Shown in pieces: positions 6,754 through 13,474 of a stretch of 14,493 nucleotides of DNA. The DNA is from JBCBAP01 sp038532435 (GTDB lineage: Bacteria; Pseudomonadota; Alphaproteobacteria; Rhodobacterales; Rhodobacteraceae). A model generated the notes under the pieces. That model was not told the origin of the DNA. It worked only from the letters and a program-made list of their open reading frames with translations, and did no database searches. The position numbers and the translations under genes are program-made. Where the stretch lies: positions 1-14,493 of the forward strand of contig JBCBAP010000074.1 of the NCBI GenBank assembly GCA_038532435.1, read 5' to 3'. Numbering within the stretch: the first letter of the stretch is position 1; each line of letters begins with the position of its first letter.

Positions 6754-7203
6754 TCAGGTGTTCGACCCGGCGAGTGTTTCGCGACGAACTGTACGCGCGC
6801 GATCAAGCCATCTTGCCAACCACACCCCGACGACAAGGGCGGTCATGAACACCATGACATCGGTGTTCAGCGTGCCAAGCGCGGGCAACGCGCCGCCCGG
6901 GCAGAAACCTGCAATGCCCCAGCCGACACCGAAGAGTGCGGAACCACCGACAAGACGCCGGTCGATGCTCGATTTTGTCGGCAGGTGAAAGGTACCGTCA
7001 AAGAGGGGCGCGCCCAGCCCGAACACCATCCGGTATCCCGCGAAGGTCACGACCAGCGCGCCTCCCATGACGAAGGCGAGGGACGGATCCCAAGATCCGG
7101 CGATATCGAAAAAGTTGATCACCTTCGCCGGATTGGCCATGCCGGAGATGGCGATCCCGAGGCCAAAGATGAGGCCGATGCCGTAGGCCAGGATCAGTTT
7201 CAT
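6754..7203 (-). CDS. YeeE/YedE half-protein, DUF6691-type membrane subunit
   Basis: This 149-residue inner-membrane protein corresponds to the C-terminal half of full-length YeeE/YedE (thiosulfate or sulfur-species transporters such as TsuA). It starts MKLILAYGIGLIFGLGIAIS and continues GMANPAKVINFFDIAGSWDP, a hallmark of the half-size family. The motif GFCPGGAL places conserved C101 where the full-length family has a substrate-relay cysteine. Four or so membrane segments are predicted by eye. The ATG at 7201-7203 overlaps the stop of the preceding half by one base (TGATG), so the two halves are coupled and probably form one transporter. I preferred this start to the longer in-frame reading because the extra residues are the shadow of the upstream gene. 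The transported species is inferred to be sulfur-containing; it has not been shown for this pair. Confidence 0.87.
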   Translation of the reverse strand: MKLILAYGIGLIFGLGIAISGMANPAKVINFFDIAGSWDPSLAFVMGGALVVTFAGYRMVFGLGAPLFDGTFHLPTKSSIDRRLVGGSALFGVGWGIAGFCPGGALPALGTLNTDVMVFMTALVVGVWLARWLDRARTVRRETLAGSNT

Positions 7204-7637
7204 CAGTAGGCCCCCACCACATGACGCAAAAGGAAAACGGTGGCCGCTGTCGCAATCATAAACGTGACCGTCGCGACAAGGGACCTGGGCGACAGGCGGG
7301 CCATTCCGCAGACCCCGTGGCCGGACGTGCATCCCCCGCCCAGTGTCACACCGATGCCCACGATGACGCCCCCGATGGCGAGCATCGAGGTGGATCCCGG
7401 GACCTGAATCGCCGGGAAGCTTCCGGTCACCGTGAGCATTGCCATTGGTCCCGTGATCATGCCGAAGAGCACGGCGACGCGCCACGCGACCTCATTCCGG
7501 CTGGTCGGTGCAACGATGCCCGCGAGAATGCCCGTGGCCCCCATGATCCTGCCCAGAAAGAGCATCAGCAGAACCGCCGAGAGGCCGATCAGCGCACCCC
7601 CGACTGTCGAGACAAGTGGGGTGAAGTCAGTCGTCAT
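7203..7637 (-). CDS. YeeE/YedE half-protein, N-terminal-type sulfur transport subunit
   Basis: This 144-residue membrane protein is the other half of the pair. The signature GGGCTSGHGVCGMARLSPRS (101-120) carries two cysteines, C103 and C110; such Gly-Cys loops line the substrate path in the YeeE/TsuA family. About four membrane helices are evident (roughly 9-29, 52-72, 85-100, 118-140). The ATG at 7635-7637 is preferred because GGAG lies 6 nt upstream; an ATG four codons earlier and a still longer in-frame start lack such a site. Half-size YeeE/YedE pairs often sit beside BigR/SqrR regulators, rhodanese or ETHE1-like enzymes in sulfide-detoxification loci. Here the shared operator with the divergent hydrolase supports that role. 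It is first in a two-gene transcript. Confidence 0.87.
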   Translation of the reverse strand: MTTDFTPLVSTVGGALIGLSAVLLMLFLGRIMGATGILAGIVAPTSRNEVAWRVAVLFGMITGPMAMLTVTGSFPAIQVPGSTSMLAIGGVIVGIGVTLGGGCTSGHGVCGMARLSPRSLVATVTFMIATAATVFLLRHVVGAY

Positions 7638-7659
7638 CGCTTGCTCCATAATCAATAAC

Positions 7660-7675
7660 ATTCGCATGTATGAAT
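7660..7675. promoter_or_regulatory. SqrR/BigR-like operator controlling the YeeE/YedE pair
   Basis: The 16-bp element ATTCGCATGTATGAAT fits the ATTC-N8-GAAT palindrome. It lies 23-38 bp upstream of the first YeeE/YedE start codon and abuts the predicted -10 element. An almost identical copy (ATTCGCAT-N4-GAAT) controls the divergent hydrolase gene at 7849. The ATTC-N8-GAAT pattern is what I recall for SqrR of Rhodobacter capsulatus, an ArsR-family dithiol sensor that leaves DNA when persulfidated. Regulator identity is inferred. Confidence 0.7.
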
Positions 7676-7679
7676 TATA
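7674..7679 (-). promoter_or_regulatory. Probable -10 element for the YeeE/YedE transcript
   Basis: On the minus strand this reads TATAAT, the exact sigma70-type -10 consensus, within GTATAATTC. A weak -35 candidate (TTCAAG) lies 16 bp upstream on that strand, next to a TTGACG that is badly spaced for this -10. The operator at 7660-7675 overlaps it by two bases, so a bound repressor would block RNA polymerase. Confidence 0.45.
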
Positions 7680-7822
7680 CATATGGATCGTCAAGCTTGA
7701 ATGAGCCGCGCTGTCCAAGCCCGTTACATTTTGGTGTGGTTATAGGCGCTTGAACCTGTCGGGCATGCCCCGCCGGGCAGTTCCTCGATGGGCATCGAAG
7801 CGGGAATGCAATCGACACTCCC

Positions 7823-7851
7823 TTGCCTTGTACGCAGAGTACATTCATATT
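7823..7851 (+). promoter_or_regulatory. Probable sigma70-type promoter of the Tat-exported hydrolase gene
   Basis: TTGCCT (7823-7828) and CATATT (7846-7851) are separated by 17 bp and resemble -35 and -10 hexamers, each with four of six consensus bases. The operator at 7849-7864 covers the end of the -10 and the expected start of transcription, a position suited to repression. The hexamers are weak on their own; the operator placement is the main support. Confidence 0.4.
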
Positions 7852-7864
7852 CGCATAAAAGAAT
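7849..7864. promoter_or_regulatory. SqrR/BigR-like operator controlling the hydrolase gene
   Basis: ATTCGCATAAAAGAAT has the same ATTCGCAT left arm and GAAT right arm as the site at 7660, with only the four central-right bases differing. It ends 16 bp before the ATG of the hydrolase gene, so it overlaps the likely -10/+1 region. The duplicated element in one 243-bp divergent region, at both promoters, implies a single repressor co-regulating both transcripts. Confidence 0.7.
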
Positions 7865-7880
7865 ACAATGGAGGAAACCT

Positions 7881-8789
7881 ATGACCCTGTCCCGACGCGC
7901 CCTGATCAGGAGCGCCGCGGCTCTGCCGCTGGCAAGCGCGTTGCCGCGATTTGCCAAGGCCGAGCTGTCCCTGGGTTCCGCGACACTGACGACGGTAAGT
8001 GATGGGAGCCTGACGCTGCCGGGCTCCTTCATCTTTGCGCCGATGCCAAAGGACGAGTTGGCGCCGATCCTCACCGAATTTGACCTGTCCGCGGACCGGC
8101 TGACACCTGAATGCAACCTTGCGCTCTATCGCGACGGGACGAACACGGTCCTCTTCGATGTCGGGTCCGGTCCCGACTTCATGCCGACTGCGGGGACCAT
8201 TGTGGACGGTCTCACCGCGCTGGGGCTCTCGCCCGACGACATCACTCACGTGGTCTTCACCCATGCCCATCCGGATCACATCTGGGGTCTGCTCGATGAG
8301 TTCGACGATCCTTTGTTCTACGAGGCCACGTACATGATGGGCCGGACCGAGTGGGACTACTGGTGGAACCCGGAAACGGTGCACACTATCGGAGAGGCGC
8401 GCGCCGCATTTGCGGTAGGCGCGAAACGGCGGCTGGAGGCGATCGAGGATGCGGTCGTTCTGTTCGACGCGGGTGAGGAGGTCCTTCCCGGTATCGCGGC
8501 GGTCGCGTCTCCGGGTCACACGCCGGGGCATATGGCCTTCGAGGTTCGCAGCGGATCAAACGCCGCTCTCATCGTCGGCGACGCCATCGCCAATCACCAC
8601 GTGGCGTTCCGCAGGCCGGACTGGCAGACCGGCGCGGACCAGGACCCTGCCCTTGCCGTGGCCAACCGTGCGATGCTGTTCGACCGCCTCACGTCAGAGC
8701 AGATGCCGATCGTCGGATTTCATCTGGCCGGTGGGGGCATCGGACATGTCGATACCGACGGCGATGGCTACCGTTTCGTGACAAGCTGA
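7881..8789 (+). CDS. Tat-exported metallo-beta-lactamase-fold hydrolase, SoxG/SoxH-like
   Basis: This 302-residue protein has a twin-arginine signal (SRRALIR at 4-10, hydrophobic Ala/Leu stretch, probable cleavage after AKA at 27), so it should act in the periplasm. The metallo-beta-lactamase fold is clear. It shows THAHPDH with H128, H130, D132 and H133, SPGHTPGH with H213, GDAI with D234 and a C-terminal GFH with H281, a complete dinuclear zinc site. The start is ATG at 7881 with GGAGG 6 nt upstream; an earlier in-frame start at 7788 lies inside the promoter region. Sox clusters often carry periplasmic zinc hydrolases (SoxG, SoxH) next to soxF, and this gene is convergent with soxF. Its substrate is unknown; a thiol- or persulfide-related compound is an inference from context. 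Lactonase-like activity is an alternative. Confidence 0.87.
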   Translation: MTLSRRALIRSAAALPLASALPRFAKAELSLGSATLTTVSDGSLTLPGSFIFAPMPKDELAPILTEFDLSADRLTPECNLALYRDGTNTVLFDVGSGPDFMPTAGTIVDGLTALGLSPDDITHVVFTHAHPDHIWGLLDEFDDPLFYEATYMMGRTEWDYWWNPETVHTIGEARAAFAVGAKRRLEAIEDAVVLFDAGEEVLPGIAAVASPGHTPGHMAFEVRSGSNAALIVGDAIANHHVAFRRPDWQTGADQDPALAVANRAMLFDRLTSEQMPIVGFHLAGGGIGHVDTDGDGYRFVTS

Positions 8790-8791
8790 GT

Positions 8792-8812
8792 GTTCTCGAA
8801 CGTGGGGAGAAC
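8792..8812. terminator. Hairpin after the hydrolase gene
   Basis: GTTCTC (8792-8797) pairs with GAGAAC (8807-8812) across a 9-nt loop, starting 3 nt after the hydrolase stop codon. It is short and has no T-run. It lies in the 103-bp gap between the convergent hydrolase and soxF genes. Confidence 0.35.
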
Positions 8813-8846
8813 TGCGGATGGATGCCAGCCCGGATCTAACGTGCAA

Positions 8847-8875
8847 GCTCCCGGTCCGCATCGCGATCCGGGAGC
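8847..8875. terminator. Probable bidirectional terminator between the hydrolase gene and soxF
   Basis: GCTCCCGG (8847-8854) pairs perfectly with CCGGGAGC (8868-8875) with a 13-nt loop. On the plus strand it is followed by GTTCTTC, a modest T-rich tail. It sits 17 bp beyond the 3' end of soxF on the minus strand and between two convergent genes, so it probably ends both transcripts. A competing 8-bp pairing is possible between CCCGGATC (8829-8836) and GATCCGGG (8865-8872). Confidence 0.6.
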
Positions 8876-8892
8876 GTTCTTCATGGCGAACG

Positions 8893-10158
8893 TCAGCCGA
8901 ACATGTCGGCGGTGATGCCCGAATACCAGCCTTCAGATTCTTCGTAGGTGGCCCTGCGGATGTCCGAGCTTTCGCCGGTCTTGGAGATGAAGCCATCGAC
9001 CTTGGCAATCTTTTCCTCGGTTGCCTCGTAAGTCGCGCCCACCTTCACCCCGTCGTTGGTTTCGATGAGTGACCAGCAGGTGTTGGCGAACTTCGCCGGG
9101 AAGACCCGGGATCCGGTCAGCGCACCGCGCACGGCGTTGGCGCAGACCTTGGCCTGGCTGTTGGCGGAGAAGCCGGACTTCGGCATGTCCCCCTGCTGGG
9201 AGGCATCGCCGAGGACGTAGACGTCCGGATCGGCCTTCGTGGACATGTCCACGGCGTTGACCGGCGCCCAGTTGCCGTCGGTAACCCCGGCCAGGTCGGC
9301 GATGCGGCCGGCTTTCATCGCCGGGATCACGTTGCAGACGTCGACCTTGGTCTCCTCCCCATCGATCGTCAGGGTCATCGCGTTGGTATCGACACTCACG
9401 TTGCCGCCGCCGAAATCCTCACCGACCCAGTCGATCATCCCCTCATAATGGTTGCCCCAGCCTTCCTGGAAGAGCGACATCTTGGAGAATTTCGGCTTTG
9501 GATCGGCGATGAGGATCTTCGCCGTCGGGTTGTTGATCTTGAGGTAGTGCGCGACCATCGACACACGCTCATAGGGTCCCGGGGGGCAGCGGTACGGGTT
9601 GGGTGGGGCAACCATGGCAAAGGTGCCGCCCTCCGGCATCGCCATCAGTTGGGCCTTGAGAAGTTCGGTCTGCGATCCCGCCTTGTACGCGTGGGGCATG
9701 GCATTCTGCGCAGACACGTCCCAGCCGGGGACGGACATATCCACAAAGTCGATGCCGGGGCTGAGGATCAGCTTGTCGTACTTGACGCTGGACCCTCCTG
9801 CGAGCGTGACAGTCTTGCTGTCGCGGTCCACGCCCACGGCCCAGTCATGGACGACATTGACCCCGTTCGCCGCGAGACCGCCGTAGGAATGACCGATATC
9901 CTCGATCTCCTTGATCCCGCCGATATAGAGATTCGAGAAAAAGCAGGTGTAGTAGGTGCGCGTGGGCTCGATCAGCGTGACATCGATCGCCCCCTTGCTG
10001 TCCTTGGCGAGGTAGCGGGCGGCGGTCGCCCCTCCTGCCCCGCCGCCAACAACGACCACGCGGGGTTTTCCGTGACCGTCGGCCAGAACCGCAGGCGCAG
10101 ACAGGGCAGCCGACGCTGCCGCAGTGGTGCCCAGAAACGCTCTTCTGTTCATCGTCAT
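8893..10158 (-). CDS. soxF: SoxF, flavoprotein subunit of flavocytochrome c sulfide dehydrogenase
   Basis: This 421-residue Tat-exported FAD protein (NRRAFLGTT signal, cleavage probably after VLA near 26) oxidises sulfide to sulfur or polysulfide in the periplasm and passes electrons to the heme subunit SoxE. The dinucleotide fold VVVVGGGAGGATAARYL is at 34-50. C72 (YYTCFFSN) corresponds to the cysteine that binds FAD covalently. C191 (RCPPGPYER) and C361 (NTCWS) match the redox-active disulfide of the family. A second FAD contact is VLGDAS (315-320). I chose the ATG at 10156-10158 because GGAGGAG lies 7 nt upstream; an ATG two codons later is possible, and a longer upstream reading is not supported. 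It is the last gene of the soxBCDEF run, 25 bp after soxE. Length and motifs look complete. Confidence 0.95.
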   Translation of the reverse strand: MTMNRRAFLGTTAAASAALSAPAVLADGHGKPRVVVVGGGAGGATAARYLAKDSKGAIDVTLIEPTRTYYTCFFSNLYIGGIKEIEDIGHSYGGLAANGVNVVHDWAVGVDRDSKTVTLAGGSSVKYDKLILSPGIDFVDMSVPGWDVSAQNAMPHAYKAGSQTELLKAQLMAMPEGGTFAMVAPPNPYRCPPGPYERVSMVAHYLKINNPTAKILIADPKPKFSKMSLFQEGWGNHYEGMIDWVGEDFGGGNVSVDTNAMTLTIDGEETKVDVCNVIPAMKAGRIADLAGVTDGNWAPVNAVDMSTKADPDVYVLGDASQQGDMPKSGFSANSQAKVCANAVRGALTGSRVFPAKFANTCWSLIETNDGVKVGATYEATEEKIAKVDGFISKTGESSDIRRATYEESEGWYSGITADMFG

Positions 10159-10183
10159 TCGGGTTCTCCTCCCTGTTTGCGCC

Positions 10184-10873
10184 TCAGTTTTCGAGGCTTT
10201 TAAAGTACGCCGCGAGGGCGGCGATCTCGTCATTGGCCAGTCGACCAGTGACCATCTGCATCACGGGGTTCGCGCGATGCTTTTCCTTGTAGGCGTGCAG
10301 TGCTGTCACGAAATCTTCGGTCTCCCACCCGATGATCCCGGGGATACCGTCATTGTCTCCGTTGGCCTGATGGCAGGTCGTGCATTCGGCGGAGAGGTAC
10401 TCGCCGTACTCAAGATCCCCTTCGAGGGCGAGCACCTCCGCGGGAACAGTGAAGCGGTCGTCGACGGGCGCCGTCATGCTGCTGTCCGAGAACGTGGCGA
10501 TGTAGGCGATCACGTCGATCCGGTCGTCCTCGCTGCGCAAGCCGCGAAAGCTCATCCTCGTTCGGGGGATCACGCCCTTCGGCGACTCGAGAAACGCGTT
10601 CAGGGTCTCCGGCGTCCAGTGCAAACCATCATCCGCCGCAGCCCTCAGCGCATCAGAGTACCGAAAGTCAGCCACCGCACCGGCGGGGGCGGACATGATG
10701 TTGTTGAGCTGGGGGCCGACACGGTTGCGCGCCTCGGGTCCGACCATGTGGCAGCTCGCACACTTCTTGAAGATCTGCTGGCCGCGTTCCGGATCGCCAA
10801 CCCCCTCAGCCACCGCGCCCATGGCAAGCATGGACGCGGCAACCGACAGGGAACACTTCGCAAACGTTTTCAT
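10184..10873 (-). CDS. soxE: SoxE, diheme cytochrome c subunit of sulfide dehydrogenase
   Basis: This is a 229-residue periplasmic diheme cytochrome c with a Sec signal (MKTFAKC then a hydrophobic stretch, cleavage after AVA at 22). Heme sites are CASCH (38-42) and CTTCH (164-168). The first domain resembles a small class I cytochrome, with M107 (TRMSFRG) the likely axial ligand; M205 or M207 would serve the second heme. SoxE partners SoxF, mirroring FccA/FccB. The ATG at 10871-10873, 7 bp after the soxD stop, gives a normal signal peptide but a poor ribosome binding site. A TTG at 10889-10891, six codons earlier, has GAGG at good spacing and would overlap soxD by 11 bp. I prefer the ATG because of the signal-peptide form, without certainty. 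Confidence 0.92.
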   Translation of the reverse strand: MKTFAKCSLSVAASMLAMGAVAEGVGDPERGQQIFKKCASCHMVGPEARNRVGPQLNNIMSAPAGAVADFRYSDALRAAADDGLHWTPETLNAFLESPKGVIPRTRMSFRGLRSEDDRIDVIAYIATFSDSSMTAPVDDRFTVPAEVLALEGDLEYGEYLSAECTTCHQANGDNDGIPGIIGWETEDFVTALHAYKEKHRANPVMQMVTGRLANDEIAALAAYFKSLEN

Positions 10874-10880
10874 GCACACG

Positions 10881-12206
10881 CTACTCAACAAATGACCTCA
10901 GATACTCTGTGACCGCGGTGACATCCGCCTCTTTCCTAAGACCCGAGAAGGCCATCTTGGTTCCCGCCATGTAGGATTTCGGGTTTGCGAGGAATTCGGC
11001 GAGTGCGGCCTCGTCCCACACGCGGCCCTCGTCCTTGGCGGCGGTGAAGACGCCTGAATAGCGGAAGCCGTCGACCGATCCCATGGTCCGCCCAAGCAAG
11101 CCGTTAAGATGTGGGCCGGAGCCGTTTCCGGCGCCCTCGCCAACCTTGTGACAGGCCGAGCAGCGTTTGAAGACCTTCTCTCCCGCCGCGAACAGGATGG
11201 CGGCATCATCAGCGGAGCCTGCGCCGTCGGTCGCAGATGAAGCGTCCGCTTCCTCATCGGGGCTGACCACCGCTGCAGGGATGAACGATGGGCCATCCGC
11301 GGTAAAGGATGGCAGTGCCTCGGCCGCTGCATGGTTCATGACGGAGTTGGAGCCGCCTTCCGCCGGGGTTTCAACGAGGAAAACGGTCCGCATGGTGACC
11401 TCGACCGCGTCCTTGCAGCCTTCCATGCACGGCTCCGTGCGCCACTGCGCATACTCCGCGTCGGGCCGGTCGTCGATGACGAAGCCTTCCATGTTGTACA
11501 TCTCGAAATCGGCGAAGTTCTCCTTGCTGAGCTCGAAATCATCGTCCACGAGATCGTTGGAATACAGGATGTAGGCGACGATCGCGTAGGTCTCGTCGGC
11601 GGTCAGGGTGCCCGCCTCGCCGAAGGGCATAGAGCGGGAGATGTAGTCCCACGCGGTCGAAAGGTGGGGCCAGTAGGATCCCACGGTCTTGACCGGATCC
11701 TTGTCTCCGAGCGTGTCGAAACCTCCGGCAAGAACGGGCCAGTTTCCGACCCCTTCCGCAAAATCGCCGTGGCAGGACGCGCAACGGTCGGCGAACACCT
11801 CTTCCCCGGTCCAGACATCACCCGACCCGGCGGGAAGACCGCGCCCGTCCGGCAGGATGTCCACGTCCCACGCGGCGATTTCCTCAGCCAGTGCGGGACG
11901 GCCGATACCATAGGTACCCTCCACCAGCGGTGCAGGTGTCGTCAGATCCGCGGTCCCGGCCACGCGAGCCGATGCTGCTGCCTGCACTTCCGCGATCTTG
12001 AGCTCAAGGTCCGCCGCGCGCACCGCCTCGGCCTCGGCAACCTGACGGGCGGTTGCTTCGTGGGCCTCGACCTGATCGATGCGGGTTTCCAAAGCCGCGA
12101 TCCGTCCCTGCCCGTAGTCGCGGTTCGCAAACGATATGGCCACCGCGAAGATCAGCGCAGTGCCACCGAAGGCGGGGAGAAAGAGGTGACTAAGAGACTT
12201 CGACAT
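10881..12206 (-). CDS. soxD: SoxD, diheme cytochrome c subunit of sulfur dehydrogenase
   Basis: This 441-residue cytochrome partners the molybdenum protein SoxC in Sox(CD)2, which removes six electrons from the SoxY-bound sulfane sulfur. Order: hydrophobic segment (8-27), a charged Ala/Glu-rich helix of coiled-coil character (about 34-82), first cytochrome domain with CASCH (142-146) and M193 (SMPFG), a CMEGC pair (260-264), an acidic Ser/Ala-rich linker (about 315-335), and a second cytochrome c2-like domain with CSACH (349-353) and M418 (TKMAFSG). Family members I know, such as the Paracoccus protein, have under 400 residues, so this one is longer at the N-terminus and linker. No clear signal-peptidase site is seen, so the segment may stay as a membrane anchor. 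The ATG overlaps soxC by 17 bp. Confidence 0.94.
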   Translation of the reverse strand: MSKSLSHLFLPAFGGTALIFAVAISFANRDYGQGRIAALETRIDQVEAHEATARQVAEAEAVRAADLELKIAEVQAAASARVAGTADLTTPAPLVEGTYGIGRPALAEEIAAWDVDILPDGRGLPAGSGDVWTGEEVFADRCASCHGDFAEGVGNWPVLAGGFDTLGDKDPVKTVGSYWPHLSTAWDYISRSMPFGEAGTLTADETYAIVAYILYSNDLVDDDFELSKENFADFEMYNMEGFVIDDRPDAEYAQWRTEPCMEGCKDAVEVTMRTVFLVETPAEGGSNSVMNHAAAEALPSFTADGPSFIPAAVVSPDEEADASSATDGAGSADDAAILFAAGEKVFKRCSACHKVGEGAGNGSGPHLNGLLGRTMGSVDGFRYSGVFTAAKDEGRVWDEAALAEFLANPKSYMAGTKMAFSGLRKEADVTAVTEYLRSFVE

Positions 12207-13452
12207 TCTCGGCGACTCCCTCCGCGCTCACGTACCAGGTCTGGATACAGTTGTTGTGATAGACCGCGTTCTCTCCACGCTGCGCCCGCAATTGCTGTTT
12301 GGTCGGTTGGACATAGCCGGTTTCGTCCATCGCGCGGGACTGCAGCAGCATCGGTTTGCCGTCCCACTGGGTGTCGAGGTAGAACCGGGTCAGCGCCTTG
12401 GCATCGCCCTGCTTGCCCAGGCGCGCAGTCTCCCAAGTGATCCCGCCATCCTTTGACACGTCAACACGGGTGATCTGGCCGTGGCCGGACCAGGCGAGAC
12501 CGGAGATGACCATCGGACCGGCCCCATGCCTGATCGGCATTTGGGGGCTGGGTGAGGTGATCACGGACTTCGCGTCCATCACCCACGTCCACTTCCGCGC
12601 GGTCCCATCCTCGTAGACATCGGTGTATTTCGAGGTCTCCTCACGGCTTTCCACCGCGGTATCGACAACCTCGATGCGGCGGAGCCACTTCACCCACATG
12701 TTGCCTTCCCAGCCCGGCACGACGAGGCGCACCGGGTAGCCATGTTCCATGCGCAGTGCCTCACCATTGGCTTTGAAGGCCACCAGCACGTCGTCGAGCG
12801 CTTTTTCCATCGGGATCGACCGGCCGTTGGAGGACGCATCCGCGCCCTCGACGAACACCCACTTGTCGAGGGCGATGTCCGCGCCCGCCTCCTTCAGCAG
12901 GGTCCGGAGGGGGACGCCCGTATACTCCATGTTGTGGATCATGCCGTGGGTGAACTGCACGCCGTTGAGCTGCGCCCCCGCCCATTCCATGCCGGTGTTT
13001 GCTGCGCATTCGCAGAAATACACATGGTTTTCCCGGGGGAACCGTTCGATATCGTCGTAGGTGAAGACCAGCGGGCGGTCGACGAGGCCGTTGATCATCA
13101 GCCGGTAGTCTTCCTTGCGCAGCTCGATCGCCCCGGAATGGTGCCGCTCGAACGCGCAGCCCTGAGGGGTGATTGTCCCGTCAAGCGCGTGGATGGGCGT
13201 GAAGTTGATGGAGGAGATCGGCGAGGCGGTAAGCCACTCCACATTACGACGCACGACATGGCTTTCGAAGCTGATCGGCATCCCGTAGGGCGTCTCATCA
13301 ACCCCCGCACCGGTGTAGGACGCCCAGTCCTGAAGCTCCGTGATCAGGGGATCCGGACCGTTCGCTGCCGCCGCGCTCGCCGCGGAGCCCGCGACGACTG
13401 CCGCGCTCCCCCTCAGGAAGGTCCGGCGCGATGGCGTGAATTTCTCATCCAT
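12190..13452 (-). CDS. soxC: SoxC, molybdenum cofactor subunit of sulfur dehydrogenase
   Basis: This 420-residue sulfite-oxidase-family protein carries the Mo-molybdopterin site of Sox(CD)2. A Tat signal is clear: SRRTFLRGSAA (8-18), then an Ala-rich stretch, in line with export of folded cofactor protein. The Mo-ligating cysteine is C149 in ECAAN, matching the CAGN-type motif of sulfite oxidases. NGVQFTHGMIHNMEYTGVPL and HGYPVRLVVPGWEGNMWVKW (about 237-256) are family hallmarks. The C-terminal immunoglobulin-like dimerisation domain spans about 285-420. The start is ATG at 13450-13452 with a GGAG upstream; 22 bp separate it from soxB. It is transcribed with soxD, which overlaps its end. Sulfite dehydrogenase SorA-type function is an alternative, but the soxB and soxD neighbours decide for SoxC. 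Confidence 0.95.
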   Translation of the reverse strand: MDEKFTPSRRTFLRGSAAVVAGSAASAAAANGPDPLITELQDWASYTGAGVDETPYGMPISFESHVVRRNVEWLTASPISSINFTPIHALDGTITPQGCAFERHHSGAIELRKEDYRLMINGLVDRPLVFTYDDIERFPRENHVYFCECAANTGMEWAGAQLNGVQFTHGMIHNMEYTGVPLRTLLKEAGADIALDKWVFVEGADASSNGRSIPMEKALDDVLVAFKANGEALRMEHGYPVRLVVPGWEGNMWVKWLRRIEVVDTAVESREETSKYTDVYEDGTARKWTWVMDAKSVITSPSPQMPIRHGAGPMVISGLAWSGHGQITRVDVSKDGGITWETARLGKQGDAKALTRFYLDTQWDGKPMLLQSRAMDETGYVQPTKQQLRAQRGENAVYHNNCIQTWYVSAEGVAENVEVS

Positions 13453-13474
13453 GTCTCAAGGTCTCCATTCCTCC

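Noticed and set aside
7785..7798. Small hairpin TCGATG-GG-CATCGA upstream of the hydrolase promoter
   Set aside because: A 2-nt loop is unlikely to fold well as RNA; it might be a protein site but has no repeat elsewhere in the region to support it.
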